Of a DNA stretch of 64,000 nucleotides, positions 1-9,893 are shown piece by piece. The number at the start of each line of letters is the position of its first letter. Positions within the stretch are counted from its first letter, which is position 1. This stretch comes from Mesobacillus maritimus (GTDB lineage: Bacteria > Bacillota > Bacilli > Bacillales > Cytobacillaceae): NCBI RefSeq assembly GCF_023715205.1, contig NZ_JAMBNR010000003.1, positions 186,001 to 250,000 of the forward strand, read 5' to 3'. The notes below the pieces were generated by a model, which was given only the letters and a program-made list of their open reading frames with translations, made no database searches and was not told the origin of the DNA. The position numbers and the translations under genes were made by a program.

Positions 1-87
1 CAAATCATTAGAGGCACGTGAACGACGTTTAGAGTATTCAATAATAGTATTTAAGCCTTTTTTCATAGTACTTATAAAAGTCCTCAA
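1..87 (-). CDS. 5' end of an unidentified gene running off the left edge
   Basis: Twenty-nine codons are open to the window edge on the minus strand. I chose the TTG at 85-87 because a GGAGGG lies five bases upstream of it. The in-frame ATG at 64-66 has no ribosome binding site. The visible protein is basic after residue 8 (MKKGLNTIIEYSKRRSRA) and matches nothing I recognise. It lies downstream of the teichoic acid glycosyltransferase in the same direction, so it may belong to the same locus, but that is only inference from position. Confidence 0.5.
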   Translation of the reverse strand, partial: MRTFISTMKKGLNTIIEYSKRRSRASNDL

Positions 88-221
88 CAGACCCTCCAAT
101 TAAGTTAGCTATTTATAAAAAAAGTCATTTAGCCTTATTGGGTAATAAGTAAATTATTAAGGCAAAAAGGAATAAATCAATACCATTTACTAAAAGGAGG
201 CATATCCCATAAGGATGTTTA

Positions 222-1745
222 TCAATTTTTCCTAGCTAAATTAAATAAACTCAACCACTTTTCCTTGTATATATCATTACTAAATCTAGAAATCCCCTGC
301 CTTGCATTTTCTGATAACTCTTTTCTTAGTTCAGAGTTTTCCATAATATTAATTATGTTCCTCGCTAAACTTTTACGGTCTCCAATATCAACCAAATAAC
401 CATCTATACCATGCCTTACGATATCCTCAGGTCCATATTTAGTCCTATAAGTAACTATTGGAGTTCCTGCTGCTAAGCTTTCTAATAAAACTAATCCAAA
501 TCCTTCGTATTTAGATGTTAAAATAGAGCAAGCAGCCTCTTGATACTTTTTAACTGGATTTACAGAGAAGTCCTCCAAAAAAACGTTATTTTGTAATTTC
601 AAGTCATTAATTAGTTGCTGAAGCTTCCCTTTTAATTCTCCATATCCATAAATAGAATATGTTGCATCTGGTAACTGGTCAACAACAATCCTAAATGCAT
701 TTATTGCTTCATGAAGTGACTTTTGATGAGCATACCTTGCCATTGTAACTGCATGATGTTGTTTTACTTCACCGTTATATGTACTTACGGGATTCGCAAC
801 ATGTGAAATAACCTCAAATTTACTCTCATTTCCAAAGTCCTCTACTATATCCTTTTTTTGTTCTTTCGTAAGAACAATAACCTTATCAAACGTTTCTATA
901 TTATTGAACAAAGGTGAACAGGAAGGATCTACTTTTGAACCTTTCACATGAGGAAATGCAAAATGATTATTATGAAGGATAAAGAATTTTTTCAAATTGT
1001 TTCCTTTTAACTTTGTAAATATATTTACGTGTTCTCGTTTCTCACACATCAGAATCGGGTTGTTAAATTCCGAAACTTTTTTATTAATCCAATAAATGAG
1101 TAAATCGTCCAAACTACCAAACTCTATAGGGGTAGGACTATGCAAATAAAATCGTTCATCTTGTCCTGTGTCAACATTAACAGTTACTGTCATATAGCAT
1201 GTACCATCTTTACTTAAATAACGATCTAATTTGGGCTTATTCTTGTTTTTATCCATATATCTTACTTTCACAAGATTACCAAATTCATCATAAATTTCCT
1301 GTGCTTTTCTCTGCCAGTTTTCACTAAAAAGATCTACTGAGATAATCTTTCCTTTACCATCAAATCTTTTGTACTTTTCATAAAATCCATTCTTGAAATA
1401 TCTAAAGGAGTTCCCCGTTGCATTTTTATCTTTATACTTTACATAGCCATTTTCATTTATGTGTTTTTCGTTTGGTATTATATAGTCCGAGCAATTTGGT
1501 ATATATTTTTTGGGGTCTAAATCTGTAAATAAATTATAGGCCTTAACGTTTCTTTCTAAGCGTCCTCTTTTGTATTGCTCTTCCATTACCTCTTGTAAAT
1601 TCCTATGAAAATTTATCGTTAAAATCGGAACCTGATTTATATATTTTGATAATAAATTCGCCCTTGTAAAAGCAGCACTAGTCAGACCTCCGTTTTGTAT
1701 CCCAACAGATCCTAATAAAAATACAGGAGTTGATATTTCAACCAT
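222..1745 (-). CDS. Poly(glycerol/ribitol-phosphate) alpha-glucosyltransferase-like GT4 (TagE/TarM type)
   Basis: A 507-residue glycosyltransferase probably adding sugar to wall teichoic acid in the cytoplasm. The N-terminus has the GG-T-A pattern (QNGGLTSAAFTRANLL) of the TagE/TarM group, followed by a long family-specific middle domain. The C-terminal GT4 half carries MARYAHQKSL and the donor-site E-x7-E in YEGFGLVLLESLAAG near residues 413-427. Length is close to TarM (about 490). I moved the start to the ATG at 1745: GGAGG sits five bases upstream, while the longer ATG at 1757 overlaps that Shine-Dalgarno. A terminator at 1793-1828 separates it from the fusion gene upstream, so it may be transcribed on its own. 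The sugar and exact polymer cannot be told from sequence. Confidence 0.82.
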   Translation of the reverse strand: MVEISTPVFLLGSVGIQNGGLTSAAFTRANLLSKYINQVPILTINFHRNLQEVMEEQYKRGRLERNVKAYNLFTDLDPKKYIPNCSDYIIPNEKHINENGYVKYKDKNATGNSFRYFKNGFYEKYKRFDGKGKIISVDLFSENWQRKAQEIYDEFGNLVKVRYMDKNKNKPKLDRYLSKDGTCYMTVTVNVDTGQDERFYLHSPTPIEFGSLDDLLIYWINKKVSEFNNPILMCEKREHVNIFTKLKGNNLKKFFILHNNHFAFPHVKGSKVDPSCSPLFNNIETFDKVIVLTKEQKKDIVEDFGNESKFEVISHVANPVSTYNGEVKQHHAVTMARYAHQKSLHEAINAFRIVVDQLPDATYSIYGYGELKGKLQQLINDLKLQNNVFLEDFSVNPVKKYQEAACSILTSKYEGFGLVLLESLAAGTPIVTYRTKYGPEDIVRHGIDGYLVDIGDRKSLARNIINIMENSELRKELSENARQGISRFSNDIYKEKWLSLFNLARKN

Positions 1746-1792
1746 AATTACCTCCATCTATTTATACTTTACACCATTTTTTTGAAAATTAG

Positions 1793-1828
1793 AAAAAAAC
1801 AGACCTTCCTTTAAGGAAGGAATCTGTT
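1793..1828 (-). terminator. Intrinsic terminator of the gtaB-tagD-fusion operon
   Basis: Arms CCTTCCTT/AAGGAAGG extended by AACAGA/TCTGTT form a long hairpin. Read on the minus strand it is followed by seven T residues, directly after the 1872-4535 gene. Confidence 0.85.
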
Positions 1829-1871
1829 ATTATAGCTTCAACCCAAAAATATTACCCAAATAAGTGCTAGT

Positions 1872-4535
1872 TTATTCCACCAGATATTGGTAGAACATAT
1901 CCATTGCCTCTTCATTATACTTTTTATAATCAAAAGTCTTATATTTTGTTTTTTGATACATTACTTTTTCCATACCAGAAACGAGCCCCTTAATGCTATT
2001 ATCTACTATTTCTCCATATCCATTTTCAAGAACACTTCTATTACCAGGGATATTTGTTGCTATTATTGGTTTATTTAAAATTAAACACTCTAATAAAACC
2101 ATAGGTTGTCCTTCATGGTTTGAAGGTAATACAAAACAATCACAATCCTGAATTAAGGGGAATGGATTATCCAATTGCCCAACTAAATGGATTTTGTCTT
2201 GTAGCCCATATGAATTAATTAATGATGTTAAATCAGTTTTCAATTCACCAGTCCCAATAATGTAAAGCTCAATATCCCTATTAAAAGTATACAACTCAGC
2301 AAATGCATTAATTAGCTTTTGTTGGTCCTTTTCAGGAGACATCCGCCCCATAGTAACAAAGTTAAACACATCCTTATTTGGTACTAGTTGTCCTTGTATA
2401 TTGATAATATCGTTATTTATTGTGTTACCTCTCAAATAGTATTCCCTATTTCCTATTACTACTGTTTCTCTATTTGAAAGTGCATCCAATACATATTTAT
2501 AATTTATGGAATTATGGACATAGACCATTTTCTTGTCACTATTAGAAACTAGGTGTTTTAATTCCCTTTTATTTTTATCTCTTGTATGTTCAGCAACAGA
2601 AACGATATAGTCAAAGTAATTATATAAAGGGAAAATTACATTTAAATTTTCTTTGTGCTTATATTTTCCATCGACAACCTTTTCGTATTCTTCCATCATT
2701 TCATTATGCTGAAAAATTAACTTCTTACTATCAGTATTGGTTGCAAAAAGCATTGTCCAGAACTTTACATATCCACTAAAATCAATGACAATGTCGATCT
2801 TAGAGTTACCAAACATGCGTTTAAATTCTCGCTGGTACATTTTTATAACTTCATCATCTAGATAATTCTTGGGACCTTTTCTATAAAATTGTTCTGCACC
2901 ATATTTAAACAAGTAGTTTTGCTTATCCACTTCGCTTAACAAAACATTCATTGAACCCACACGATAGTATTTCTTAACGTTTTCATTTAACTTATTAAAG
3001 TTCTTAGCACTTTCTTCATCAAAATTAGCTTTATCCGCAATCATAACATTATACTTTTCATAATTAATGTTATTCATTAGGTTCAAAGCAGATGTAGTAA
3101 CCCCATTATTTAAGAAGCCACCACAATAAAATAAAATGTTCGTTTTATTATCTGTAATTTGATAAGTATATTTATCATCCTTCTTAAAAAGCATATCAAT
3201 AACGCGTTGAGTACTATTGCCATCCTCAAGTTTTGCAAACTTATTTATGCTAGCTTCTAATTTTTCTTTATATTTTTCTTGATAATCATCAGATAAGGAG
3301 ATCTCTTCAATGACTTCAGAAATACTTCTACAAATTGGACCCGGCATATCCTTTAAATCAAGATAAAAACCACGTTCATTTTGATACTTTATTTGGTCAT
3401 AAGCATAATATATAATTGGTCTTTTCGTAATTAAGAAATCAAAGAATAAGCTAGAATAATCTGTGATTAAAATATCCACATTGCTTAATAATTCATTCGT
3501 ATCAATACTTTCTGGTACCATATTAAATCCTAGATTTTTATCCTTAACATACTTTTGCATTAAAGAATGGACCTTAAGTAAGATAGTGTATTTATTACCA
3601 ATCGTTTCTTGTAATAAAGTCATATCCTCAACTAACTTATTTATCTCTCCAGAAACGTTTCCTACCTCACCTCTCCATGTTGGTGCGTATAGAATAACTT
3701 TCTCACTCGATTTAATTCCTAATTGTTCTCTAACTTTATTATTATTCTCTAGAACTAAATCAACTCTGGGATAACCTATTTCAGCAATCTTTCCTTTATA
3801 AATTCCCCTTAAGTCATGGGAATCAATAATTTTATCAGCAGTGAAGCTATTGGGATTAATAATATAATCTGTCTGAAGAAAATTCCTCATCAAGTTCTTG
3901 TGTTGACCCAAACTTCCATTCATATGTTTACCTAAAGTTTTTAAAGGTGTTCCATGCCAGGTATTTAAGTAAATTTGTCCTTCTTTTTTTATATAATATG
4001 GGGGGAAGGATGTATTGTTTATTAAGTATTTACTACTTGCCAAATACCTTAAATATTCATCACTGTGTACCTTTACGAATTCAACATTTGGTAACTCAGC
4101 ATACTCGCTAGGACAATTGTCAATATCGTTCAAAGCCCAAATATGATGGAACGCACTGTATTCAGGATCATTTACCATCTTCTTAAATATCGCATAAGGA
4201 TTACAACTCATATTTTTCCCATGAAAACTTTCATATAAGATAGTGTTCTCCTTAATTTCCAAGGCCTCGAAGTAGTTTGTATAATCGACTTCACGTCTAA
4301 AAGTAGCATTTTTCTTATATTTGTCTATAGTATTTGTACTAATTTCTCTATTCCTATCAAGAATCATATTTTTCTTTTCAATAAGTTCTGTTTCAATCAG
4401 TAAATTTACTTTGCTTTTCCTCTTTTTTGTTGCCTTTGCTTTAGGTTCGTGATTTGATACCGTGATTTGGTAACCAGTTAGTTTTTCGACAATTTTTTTT
4501 GCTTTCCTTAGAGGTATTATCATTTTCTTATTCAA
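1872..4535 (-). CDS. CDP-glycerol glycerophosphotransferase (TagF/TagB type) fused to GT4 glycosyltransferase
   Basis: An 887-residue two-enzyme fusion for teichoic acid synthesis at the inner membrane face. Residues about 90-450 are a Glyphos_transf domain: NTWHGTPLK (WHGT at 193-196), ILYAPTWRG, LLKVHSLM and ITDYSSLFFDFL. Residues about 465-887 are a GT-B glycosyltransferase, with CGGFLNNGVTTSA opening its N-lobe, MGRMSPEKDQ opening its C-lobe and the donor site EGQPMVLLE at 808-816. The start is TTG: GAGGGG lies nine bases upstream, and the ATG four codons later is too far from it. It overlaps the upstream gene by 8 bases, suggesting translational coupling. It lacks the GW insert found in the two larger paralogues of this window. 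Which polymer it makes or decorates is not shown. Confidence 0.88.
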   Translation of the reverse strand: MNKKMIIPLRKAKKIVEKLTGYQITVSNHEPKAKATKKRKSKVNLLIETELIEKKNMILDRNREISTNTIDKYKKNATFRREVDYTNYFEALEIKENTILYESFHGKNMSCNPYAIFKKMVNDPEYSAFHHIWALNDIDNCPSEYAELPNVEFVKVHSDEYLRYLASSKYLINNTSFPPYYIKKEGQIYLNTWHGTPLKTLGKHMNGSLGQHKNLMRNFLQTDYIINPNSFTADKIIDSHDLRGIYKGKIAEIGYPRVDLVLENNNKVREQLGIKSSEKVILYAPTWRGEVGNVSGEINKLVEDMTLLQETIGNKYTILLKVHSLMQKYVKDKNLGFNMVPESIDTNELLSNVDILITDYSSLFFDFLITKRPIIYYAYDQIKYQNERGFYLDLKDMPGPICRSISEVIEEISLSDDYQEKYKEKLEASINKFAKLEDGNSTQRVIDMLFKKDDKYTYQITDNKTNILFYCGGFLNNGVTTSALNLMNNINYEKYNVMIADKANFDEESAKNFNKLNENVKKYYRVGSMNVLLSEVDKQNYLFKYGAEQFYRKGPKNYLDDEVIKMYQREFKRMFGNSKIDIVIDFSGYVKFWTMLFATNTDSKKLIFQHNEMMEEYEKVVDGKYKHKENLNVIFPLYNYFDYIVSVAEHTRDKNKRELKHLVSNSDKKMVYVHNSINYKYVLDALSNRETVVIGNREYYLRGNTINNDIINIQGQLVPNKDVFNFVTMGRMSPEKDQQKLINAFAELYTFNRDIELYIIGTGELKTDLTSLINSYGLQDKIHLVGQLDNPFPLIQDCDCFVLPSNHEGQPMVLLECLILNKPIIATNIPGNRSVLENGYGEIVDNSIKGLVSGMEKVMYQKTKYKTFDYKKYNEEAMDMFYQYLVE

Positions 4536-7122
4536 TTACTATTTCCCCTCGATACATTTTATTTTTTGCTAAATGATTAATTTGATTTTTATCATAGTCC
4601 TGATTTTTGGACATCTCTATGTTACAAACATTTTCATAAAACATGTTTAATGCTTCATTATTATATTTTACAAAATCAAATTTTTTACTAGCTATTTTCC
4701 CAGATGCAAATTTTTCCATACCCTTAATTAACCCATCCTCACTATTAATTACTAACTCTCCATAACCATTTTCTAGGATACTCCGAGAGCCAGGTATATC
4801 AGTAGCAATAATAGGCAAATCAATTATTAATGCTTCCAAAATAATCATTGGTTGTCCTTCATGATTAGAGGGTAAGATTAAACAATCACACATCTTTAAT
4901 AAGTAAAAAGGATTGGTAAGATGACCTGTAAAAATCACCTTATTGTCTATTTCTAAATTAACAGCAAGTTCCTTCAAACTAGCTTCTAATGGACCATCGC
5001 CTATAATGTACAGCCTTGCATTTTTATGTGAGGAAACAAATTTTGAAAATGCCTTTAATAATTTTTGATGATCCTTTTCAGGAGATAGTCTACCAACACT
5101 CGCAAAGTTTAAATTTTCTTGATTTGGTAATTTAATACCTTCAGTTGATTTATCTAGGAAAAACTCGTCCCTATTAAAGGTATCTAATTCAGAAGGGTCA
5201 TTTACCTGCTCCAAAACCTTAATATAGTCAATAGTATTATTACTATATACCGCCTTTTCACGAGGTATAAAATCCTTAAGGTTATGCAAGTTTATATCCC
5301 GAGTATGTTTAGACACTGATACAATAGAGTCAAAGTATTGATATAACGGAAAAATCAGGTTCATTTTTGATTTATGCTTATACTTATTATTTACTCTCTT
5401 AATGCTTTCAGCCTTCATATCATTATGCATATAGATACTCTTGTGTTTAAACTTACCGAAAGCAAAAAGTAAAGTCCAAAATGGTACATATCCACTAAAG
5501 TCAATAACGATGTCAAATCGCACATCTCCAAATAATCTGGATATCTCACGTTGATAAAGCTTGACAGGGATATAATTATGCAGTTTTTTATTCACTAAAC
5601 CTTTTTTAGTGATATATCTATGCATGTAAAACTCACTTATAGTCACATTCATTATTCCTACTCTGAAAATCTGTTTTACATTATTATTTAATCTTTTAAA
5701 GTTCCTGCCTGTTATCTGATTAAATTCCCCTTTATCGACAACTACAATATTATACCTTGAATAATCCAGGTTATTTAAAAGGTTAATTGCTGATGTTGTT
5801 ATTCCATTATTTAAAAAACCACCACAGTAGAATAAAATATTTTTCTTTGCATTTTTAACCTTATATACATTCTTGGTAGGATTTGAATTAAAAATAATGT
5901 CAATAATACGATCTGTTGAAAATCCGTCATTTAGAACACAGTATTCCTCTAACAAACGAGAATAATTATTACAATAGAGCCCCTTGTTTATATCAATAAC
6001 TTTAATAGCATTAATCAACTCTTCTGTATTACTGCAAATAGGTCCAGGCATTTTCTCTTCTTTTACAAATAAACTTTGCCCGATATGAGAAATTTGTTTA
6101 TTATTCATATAAAATATAATCGGCTTTTTAGTTACTAAAAAGTCAATAACTATACTTGAATAGTCACTGACTAGTATATCAACAGCTGATAATAACTCAT
6201 TGGTTTCAATCCAGTTTGGAACACATATTTCTTTCAAATACTGATCATTTACTATAGTTTTATATAAACTATAGTGCACCTTCAAAAGAATTTGATATTC
6301 ATCTGGAATTTTTCTTACTATCTCATTTATTCGGTGGAGGATTTTCCTCTCGTTATCTTCTGAATCGTTATCTTGAAGCTTCCAAGTAGGAGCAAATAAT
6401 ATAACTTTTTTATTATTAAATTCTTGCTTTAGCCTTGTACCGAAGCCGTTCATTAGCATTTCCCGGTCTGGATTTAACGTTAGATCACTCCTAAGGGAAC
6501 CCTCTACAACTATATTTCCATTATATAAGCCGTCTAAATCATGCGATTTAATAATTTTATCGGCTGAATATTTATTTGGAGCCAAAATAAAATTAGAATG
6601 AATTAAATTTCTTTGTATGTTTTTATGGTGACCGATTTCTCCCTTTCCGTATTTACCTATTTTATTTACTTGCGTCCCATGCCAAGTATTTACATAAATC
6701 TGTCCCTCTTTTTTTTGGAAATAAGAAGGGAAACCATAATTATTTATCAGGTATCTTGCAGATGAAAGATACTTTAAGTATTTAGTGTCATGTACTTCAA
6801 CAAACTCCACATTTTTTAATTCTTTATATAAGTTAGTGTAGTAGGATACAGCTGAATCAGAGTTTAATGCCCATATATGTTTATAGTTATTAAAACGGGG
6901 ATCATTAATAATTTTCTTGAAAATTGCATAGGGACTATCAGTCATAGAATTGCCATAAGATGATTCGTATAGAATTACGTTATCTTCTATTGAAAGTTTC
7001 TCATAATACCTCGTGAATCTAACTGCCCTTTTAAAATTCACATCTTTTTTTATCTTTAGAAAAGGCAACAAAAGAAGTTGTAATGCTGTTATAACCTTCT
7101 GAAGTAGTTTAATGATCCCCAT
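4528..7122 (-). CDS. CDP-glycerol glycerophosphotransferase fused to GT4 glycosyltransferase, second copy
   Basis: An 864-residue paralogue of the downstream neighbour with the same architecture and no GW insert. The glycerophosphotransferase motifs are NTWHGTQVNKIG (WHGT at 147-150), ILFAPTWK, LLKVHYSLY and VSDYSSIVIDFL. The GT4 half begins at CGGFLNNGITTSA, resumes at VGRLSPEKDHQKLL and has EGQPMIILEA as donor site. An 18-residue hydrophobic stretch near the N-terminus (VITALQLLLLPFLKI) could hold it at the membrane. It follows tagD by 37 bases, consistent with one operon gtaB-tagD-fusion-fusion. The substrate for each half is inferred from family only. Confidence 0.87.
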   Translation of the reverse strand: MGIIKLLQKVITALQLLLLPFLKIKKDVNFKRAVRFTRYYEKLSIEDNVILYESSYGNSMTDSPYAIFKKIINDPRFNNYKHIWALNSDSAVSYYTNLYKELKNVEFVEVHDTKYLKYLSSARYLINNYGFPSYFQKKEGQIYVNTWHGTQVNKIGKYGKGEIGHHKNIQRNLIHSNFILAPNKYSADKIIKSHDLDGLYNGNIVVEGSLRSDLTLNPDREMLMNGFGTRLKQEFNNKKVILFAPTWKLQDNDSEDNERKILHRINEIVRKIPDEYQILLKVHYSLYKTIVNDQYLKEICVPNWIETNELLSAVDILVSDYSSIVIDFLVTKKPIIFYMNNKQISHIGQSLFVKEEKMPGPICSNTEELINAIKVIDINKGLYCNNYSRLLEEYCVLNDGFSTDRIIDIIFNSNPTKNVYKVKNAKKNILFYCGGFLNNGITTSAINLLNNLDYSRYNIVVVDKGEFNQITGRNFKRLNNNVKQIFRVGIMNVTISEFYMHRYITKKGLVNKKLHNYIPVKLYQREISRLFGDVRFDIVIDFSGYVPFWTLLFAFGKFKHKSIYMHNDMKAESIKRVNNKYKHKSKMNLIFPLYQYFDSIVSVSKHTRDINLHNLKDFIPREKAVYSNNTIDYIKVLEQVNDPSELDTFNRDEFFLDKSTEGIKLPNQENLNFASVGRLSPEKDHQKLLKAFSKFVSSHKNARLYIIGDGPLEASLKELAVNLEIDNKVIFTGHLTNPFYLLKMCDCLILPSNHEGQPMIILEALIIDLPIIATDIPGSRSILENGYGELVINSEDGLIKGMEKFASGKIASKKFDFVKYNNEALNMFYENVCNIEMSKNQDYDKNQINHLAKNKMYRGEIVIE

Positions 7123-7159
7123 ATTAATTCACACCCTTGTTATAGCATACCTGGAATAG

Positions 7160-7555
7160 TTATTTAACTGCAGCAAGCAATTCTTTCTTTATTTGAGTAG
7201 TAGATATCCCCTCTGTTCTAGGTAGATAAATCACTTCACAATAATCCTTTAGAAAATCAAACTTTCCTTTCCAATCATCCCCCATAACAAAAATATCAAC
7301 TTCATGTTTATTTACATCCTGTACTTTTTGTTCCCAAGTATTTTCAGGAATGACCTCATCAACATATCGAATTGATTCGAGAATAAGCTTTCGATTCTCA
7401 TAACTATGATAAGATTTTTTATCTTTTAACTTATTAAATTCATCAGTTGAGATTGCAACAATTAAATAATCCCCAAGATTTTTAGCTCTTTTCAAGAGAT
7501 TAATATGCCCCCAGTGTAGTAAATCAAACGTCCCATAAGTTAAAACTTTTCTCAT
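7160..7555 (-). CDS. tagD: Glycerol-3-phosphate cytidylyltransferase, copy 1
   Basis: Makes CDP-glycerol and pyrophosphate from CTP and glycerol 3-phosphate, the precursor for the glycerophosphotransferases beside it. The 131-residue protein has the nucleotidyltransferase motifs HWGH (14-17) and RTEGISTT near the C-terminus. The start at 7555 has AAGGAGA seven bases upstream. A longer in-frame ATG at 7603 has no good site and adds sixteen residues unlike the family. It lies 62 bases after gtaB on the same strand. A second, clearly homologous tagD is at 14532-14921, so the window carries two. Confidence 0.96.
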   Translation of the reverse strand: MRKVLTYGTFDLLHWGHINLLKRAKNLGDYLIVAISTDEFNKLKDKKSYHSYENRKLILESIRYVDEVIPENTWEQKVQDVNKHEVDIFVMGDDWKGKFDFLKDYCEVIYLPRTEGISTTQIKKELLAAVK

Positions 7556-7617
7556 TTTGTAGTCTCCTTTATAATCGAATCCTAAGGTATTCCCAATATA
7601 CATTAGGTTTTAGGAAC

Positions 7618-8502
7618 CTAATTGTGTATAGTTTCTTTTTTAAACAATCCTTCCAACACTTTAAGGACATCATCACGTAATTCCTCGTGCTGCAAAGCAA
7701 ATTCAATTGTAGTTTTAATAAATCCCAGTTTTTCCCCTACATCATATCTTTGGCCGGCAAAATCATACGCAAATACACGCTGAGATTGGTTTAACCTTTG
7801 AATAGCATCGGTTAACTGTATTTCTCCTCCAGCCCCTGTTTCTTGATCTTCAAGAAATCCAAAGATTTCAGGGGTTAAAACATAACGACCCATAATAGCT
7901 AAATTAGATGGCGCTTTACCGTGTTCCGGTTTTTCAACGAAGTTGTTTACTTGATATCTTCTTCCCTCAACACTAGAAGGATCGATTATACCATATCTAT
8001 GTGTTTCATTATCAGGAACCTGTTGCACTCCAATGATGGAGGATCCTGTTTCTTCATATTGGTTAACAAGCTGTTGCACACATGGTATATCACTTTGAAC
8101 GATATCATCACCTAAAAGTACTGCAAAAGGCTCATTACCAATAAAATTCCGTGCACTCCACACAGCATGCCCAAGTCCCTTTGGCTCTTTTTGCCTAATA
8201 TAGTGGATATTAGCAAGGCTCGAAGAATAACGCACCTTATCTAAAAGATCTAGCTTACCTTTTTCTAATAAGTTTTGTTCTAACTCTGGTGCATTATCAA
8301 AATGGTCTTCAATTGCTCGTTTTCCTTTTCCAGTTACAATAATGATGTCTTCTATTCCGGAAGCAACTGCTTCTTCGATAATATATTGAATAGTAGGTTT
8401 ATCTACAATTGGTAACATTTCTTTTGGCATTGCTTTCGTTGCTGGTAAAAATCTAGTTCCTAATCCTGCTGCTGGAATAATCGCTTTTCTTACTTTTTTC
8501 AA
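7618..8502 (-). CDS. gtaB: UTP-glucose-1-phosphate uridylyltransferase, copy 1
   Basis: Forms UDP-glucose for teichoic acid glucosylation and glycolipid synthesis. The 294-residue protein has the nucleotide-binding signature [19 protein letters not shown] (13-31), the [10 protein letters not shown] segment and [14 protein letters not shown], all typical of GalU/GtaB. The start is TTG with AGGGGG upstream. It is first in the minus-strand teichoic acid operon, with a SigA-like promoter about 100 bases upstream. A paralogue of the same length lies at 31946-32830. Confidence 0.96.
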   Translation of the reverse strand: MKKVRKAIIPAAGLGTRFLPATKAMPKEMLPIVDKPTIQYIIEEAVASGIEDIIIVTGKGKRAIEDHFDNAPELEQNLLEKGKLDLLDKVRYSSSLANIHYIRQKEPKGLGHAVWSARNFIGNEPFAVLLGDDIVQSDIPCVQQLVNQYEETGSSIIGVQQVPDNETHRYGIIDPSSVEGRRYQVNNFVEKPEHGKAPSNLAIMGRYVLTPEIFGFLEDQETGAGGEIQLTDAIQRLNQSQRVFAYDFAGQRYDVGEKLGFIKTTIEFALQHEELRDDVLKVLEGLFKKETIHN

Positions 8503-8599
8503 ATTGATTCCCCCTGTAAGTAAGTTTAACTTTTGATTATCTAATTAATATCTTATAAAAAGATGATAATTTGAATGTAATTAATAAATTCGCATAGAT

Positions 8600-8627
8600 A
8601 ATTTAACATTGTAACATAATTTGTCAA
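8600..8627 (-). promoter_or_regulatory. SigA-like promoter for gtaB operon
   Basis: On the minus strand a perfect -35 TTGACA (8622-8627) is followed after 16 bases by TAAATT (8600-8605). The leader to gtaB would be about 90 nt. The -10 is a weak match, so the exact start site is uncertain. Confidence 0.5.
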
Positions 8628-8776
8628 TTATTGTTCGTTTTTGTCACGTAATTGTAATCTCACAACAACGTTTTTCATACTATCATATATAAATTAGCTT
8701 CGAAATACCTTTTTTCTGGAAATAGATATTTCCATTTATATATAAGGAAGATGGAATTGATTGCTCTTTTCAACAG

Positions 8777-8805
8777 TTGAAAAAAAATGAGAAACCTCCT
8801 ATTAT
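8777..8805 (+). promoter_or_regulatory. SigA-like promoter for the LCP gene, with overlapping inverted repeat
   Basis: TTGAAA (8777-8782), a 17-base spacer and TATTAT (8800-8805) give a good SigA promoter with a leader of about 110 nt. The -35 overlaps a perfect inverted repeat TTTTCAAC-A-GTTGAAAA (8767-8783), a plausible operator. The region between this promoter and that of gtaB (8503-8923) holds no gene. Confidence 0.6.
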
Positions 8806-8923
8806 ATAGGCTTTCCTAAATGTCATGACAGTTATTAATTCCTATTTTTTCTATATTCAATTCCCCTATTTTCTGGTATTCTAAATCGTGAACGCAAAAT
8901 TTGTAAAACGATGGAGGATAAGA

Positions 8924-9841
8924 ATGAGAGCTAAACAAAAAAAGAAAAGAAAATGGCTCCGCGTTACTGGCATCATCTTTCTACTATTATTAATATCATT
9001 AGGAGCATACCTCTTTACCGTATATAGATCTTTAACTACTGCTGTCGATACGATGCACGAACCAGTTCAACGTGCACGGGAACCAAAGCCGGTTACTTTT
9101 GAAAAGAAAGAACCTTTTGCTGTTTTAATGCTTGGAGTTGATGAACGTGAAGGTGATAAAGGACGTTCTGATACAATTATTGCATTAGCCGTGAACCCTG
9201 AGAAAAACTCTATTAAGATGCTTAGTATTCCCCGTGATACTCGTACTGAAATTGTTGGTCGCGGTACACAGGACAAAATCAACCATGCTTATGCGTTTGG
9301 TGGCGTCGAAATGTCAATGGATACAGTTGAAAACTTCCTTGATATTCCAATTGAATATTATATTAAAGTCAATATGGAAGGTTTTCAGGAAATTGTGGAT
9401 TCAGTTGGAGGAATTACTGTTAATAATGAATTTGCCTTCTCACAGGACCATTATCAATTTGCTGAAGGAACCCTTAACTTAAATGGTGAGGAAGCACTTG
9501 CCTATGTTCGAATGAGAAAGCAGGATCCTACCGGGGATTTTGGTCGCCAAAAACGCCAGCGCCAAGTTATTCAAGGTGTTATCAGTAAAGGTGCTAGCCT
9601 GAATTCCTTAACGAATTTTGGTAACATCTTCACTGCACTAGGAAACAATGTTAAGACCAATATCACGTTTGATGAAATGGTCGATATTCAAGGCAATTAT
9701 CGGAGTGCAGCAGGTAATATTGAGCAAATGAAACTTGATGTGACTGGCTCGTATATTGGCGGAGTTTCCTACCAACTTGTTTCTGCCGAAGAACAGCAAC
9801 GTGTTCAGAATGAATTGAGGGAGCACTTAGAAATAAATTAA
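8924..9841 (+). CDS. LytR-CpsA-Psr (LCP) family cell wall polymer ligase
   Basis: A 305-residue type II membrane protein that attaches undecaprenyl-linked wall polymers such as teichoic acid to peptidoglycan outside the cell. A basic N-terminus is followed by one membrane helix (about 12-34). The LCP domain shows the conserved polar residues in GVDEREGDKGRSDT (R81, D83), SIPRDT (R104, D105), KINHAYAFGG and the final R-x-x-R-Q cluster (DFGRQKRQRQ). I chose the ATG at 8924, which has GGAGG six bases upstream. An in-frame GTG at 8888 has none. It is divergent from gtaB and has its own promoter and terminator. Which of several LCP paralogues (TagT/TagU/TagV) it matches cannot be decided here. Confidence 0.93.
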   Translation: MRAKQKKKRKWLRVTGIIFLLLLISLGAYLFTVYRSLTTAVDTMHEPVQRAREPKPVTFEKKEPFAVLMLGVDEREGDKGRSDTIIALAVNPEKNSIKMLSIPRDTRTEIVGRGTQDKINHAYAFGGVEMSMDTVENFLDIPIEYYIKVNMEGFQEIVDSVGGITVNNEFAFSQDHYQFAEGTLNLNGEEALAYVRMRKQDPTGDFGRQKRQRQVIQGVISKGASLNSLTNFGNIFTALGNNVKTNITFDEMVDIQGNYRSAAGNIEQMKLDVTGSYIGGVSYQLVSAEEQQRVQNELREHLEIN

Positions 9842-9849
9842 TAACAGGT

Positions 9850-9878
9850 AAGGGCAGGAATATTTTCCTGCCCTTTTT
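9850..9878 (+). terminator. Terminator of the LCP gene
   Basis: AAGGGCAGGAA and its complement with a 3-base loop, followed by TTTTTCTT on the plus strand. Confidence 0.88.
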
Positions 9879-9893
9879 CTTATACTAAGCATG

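Noticed and set aside
88-221. Possible terminator of the TagE/TarM-like gene
   Set aside because: Only a 6-base GCCTTA/TAAGGC stem with a long, AT-rich interior is seen, and the T-run is ten bases away.
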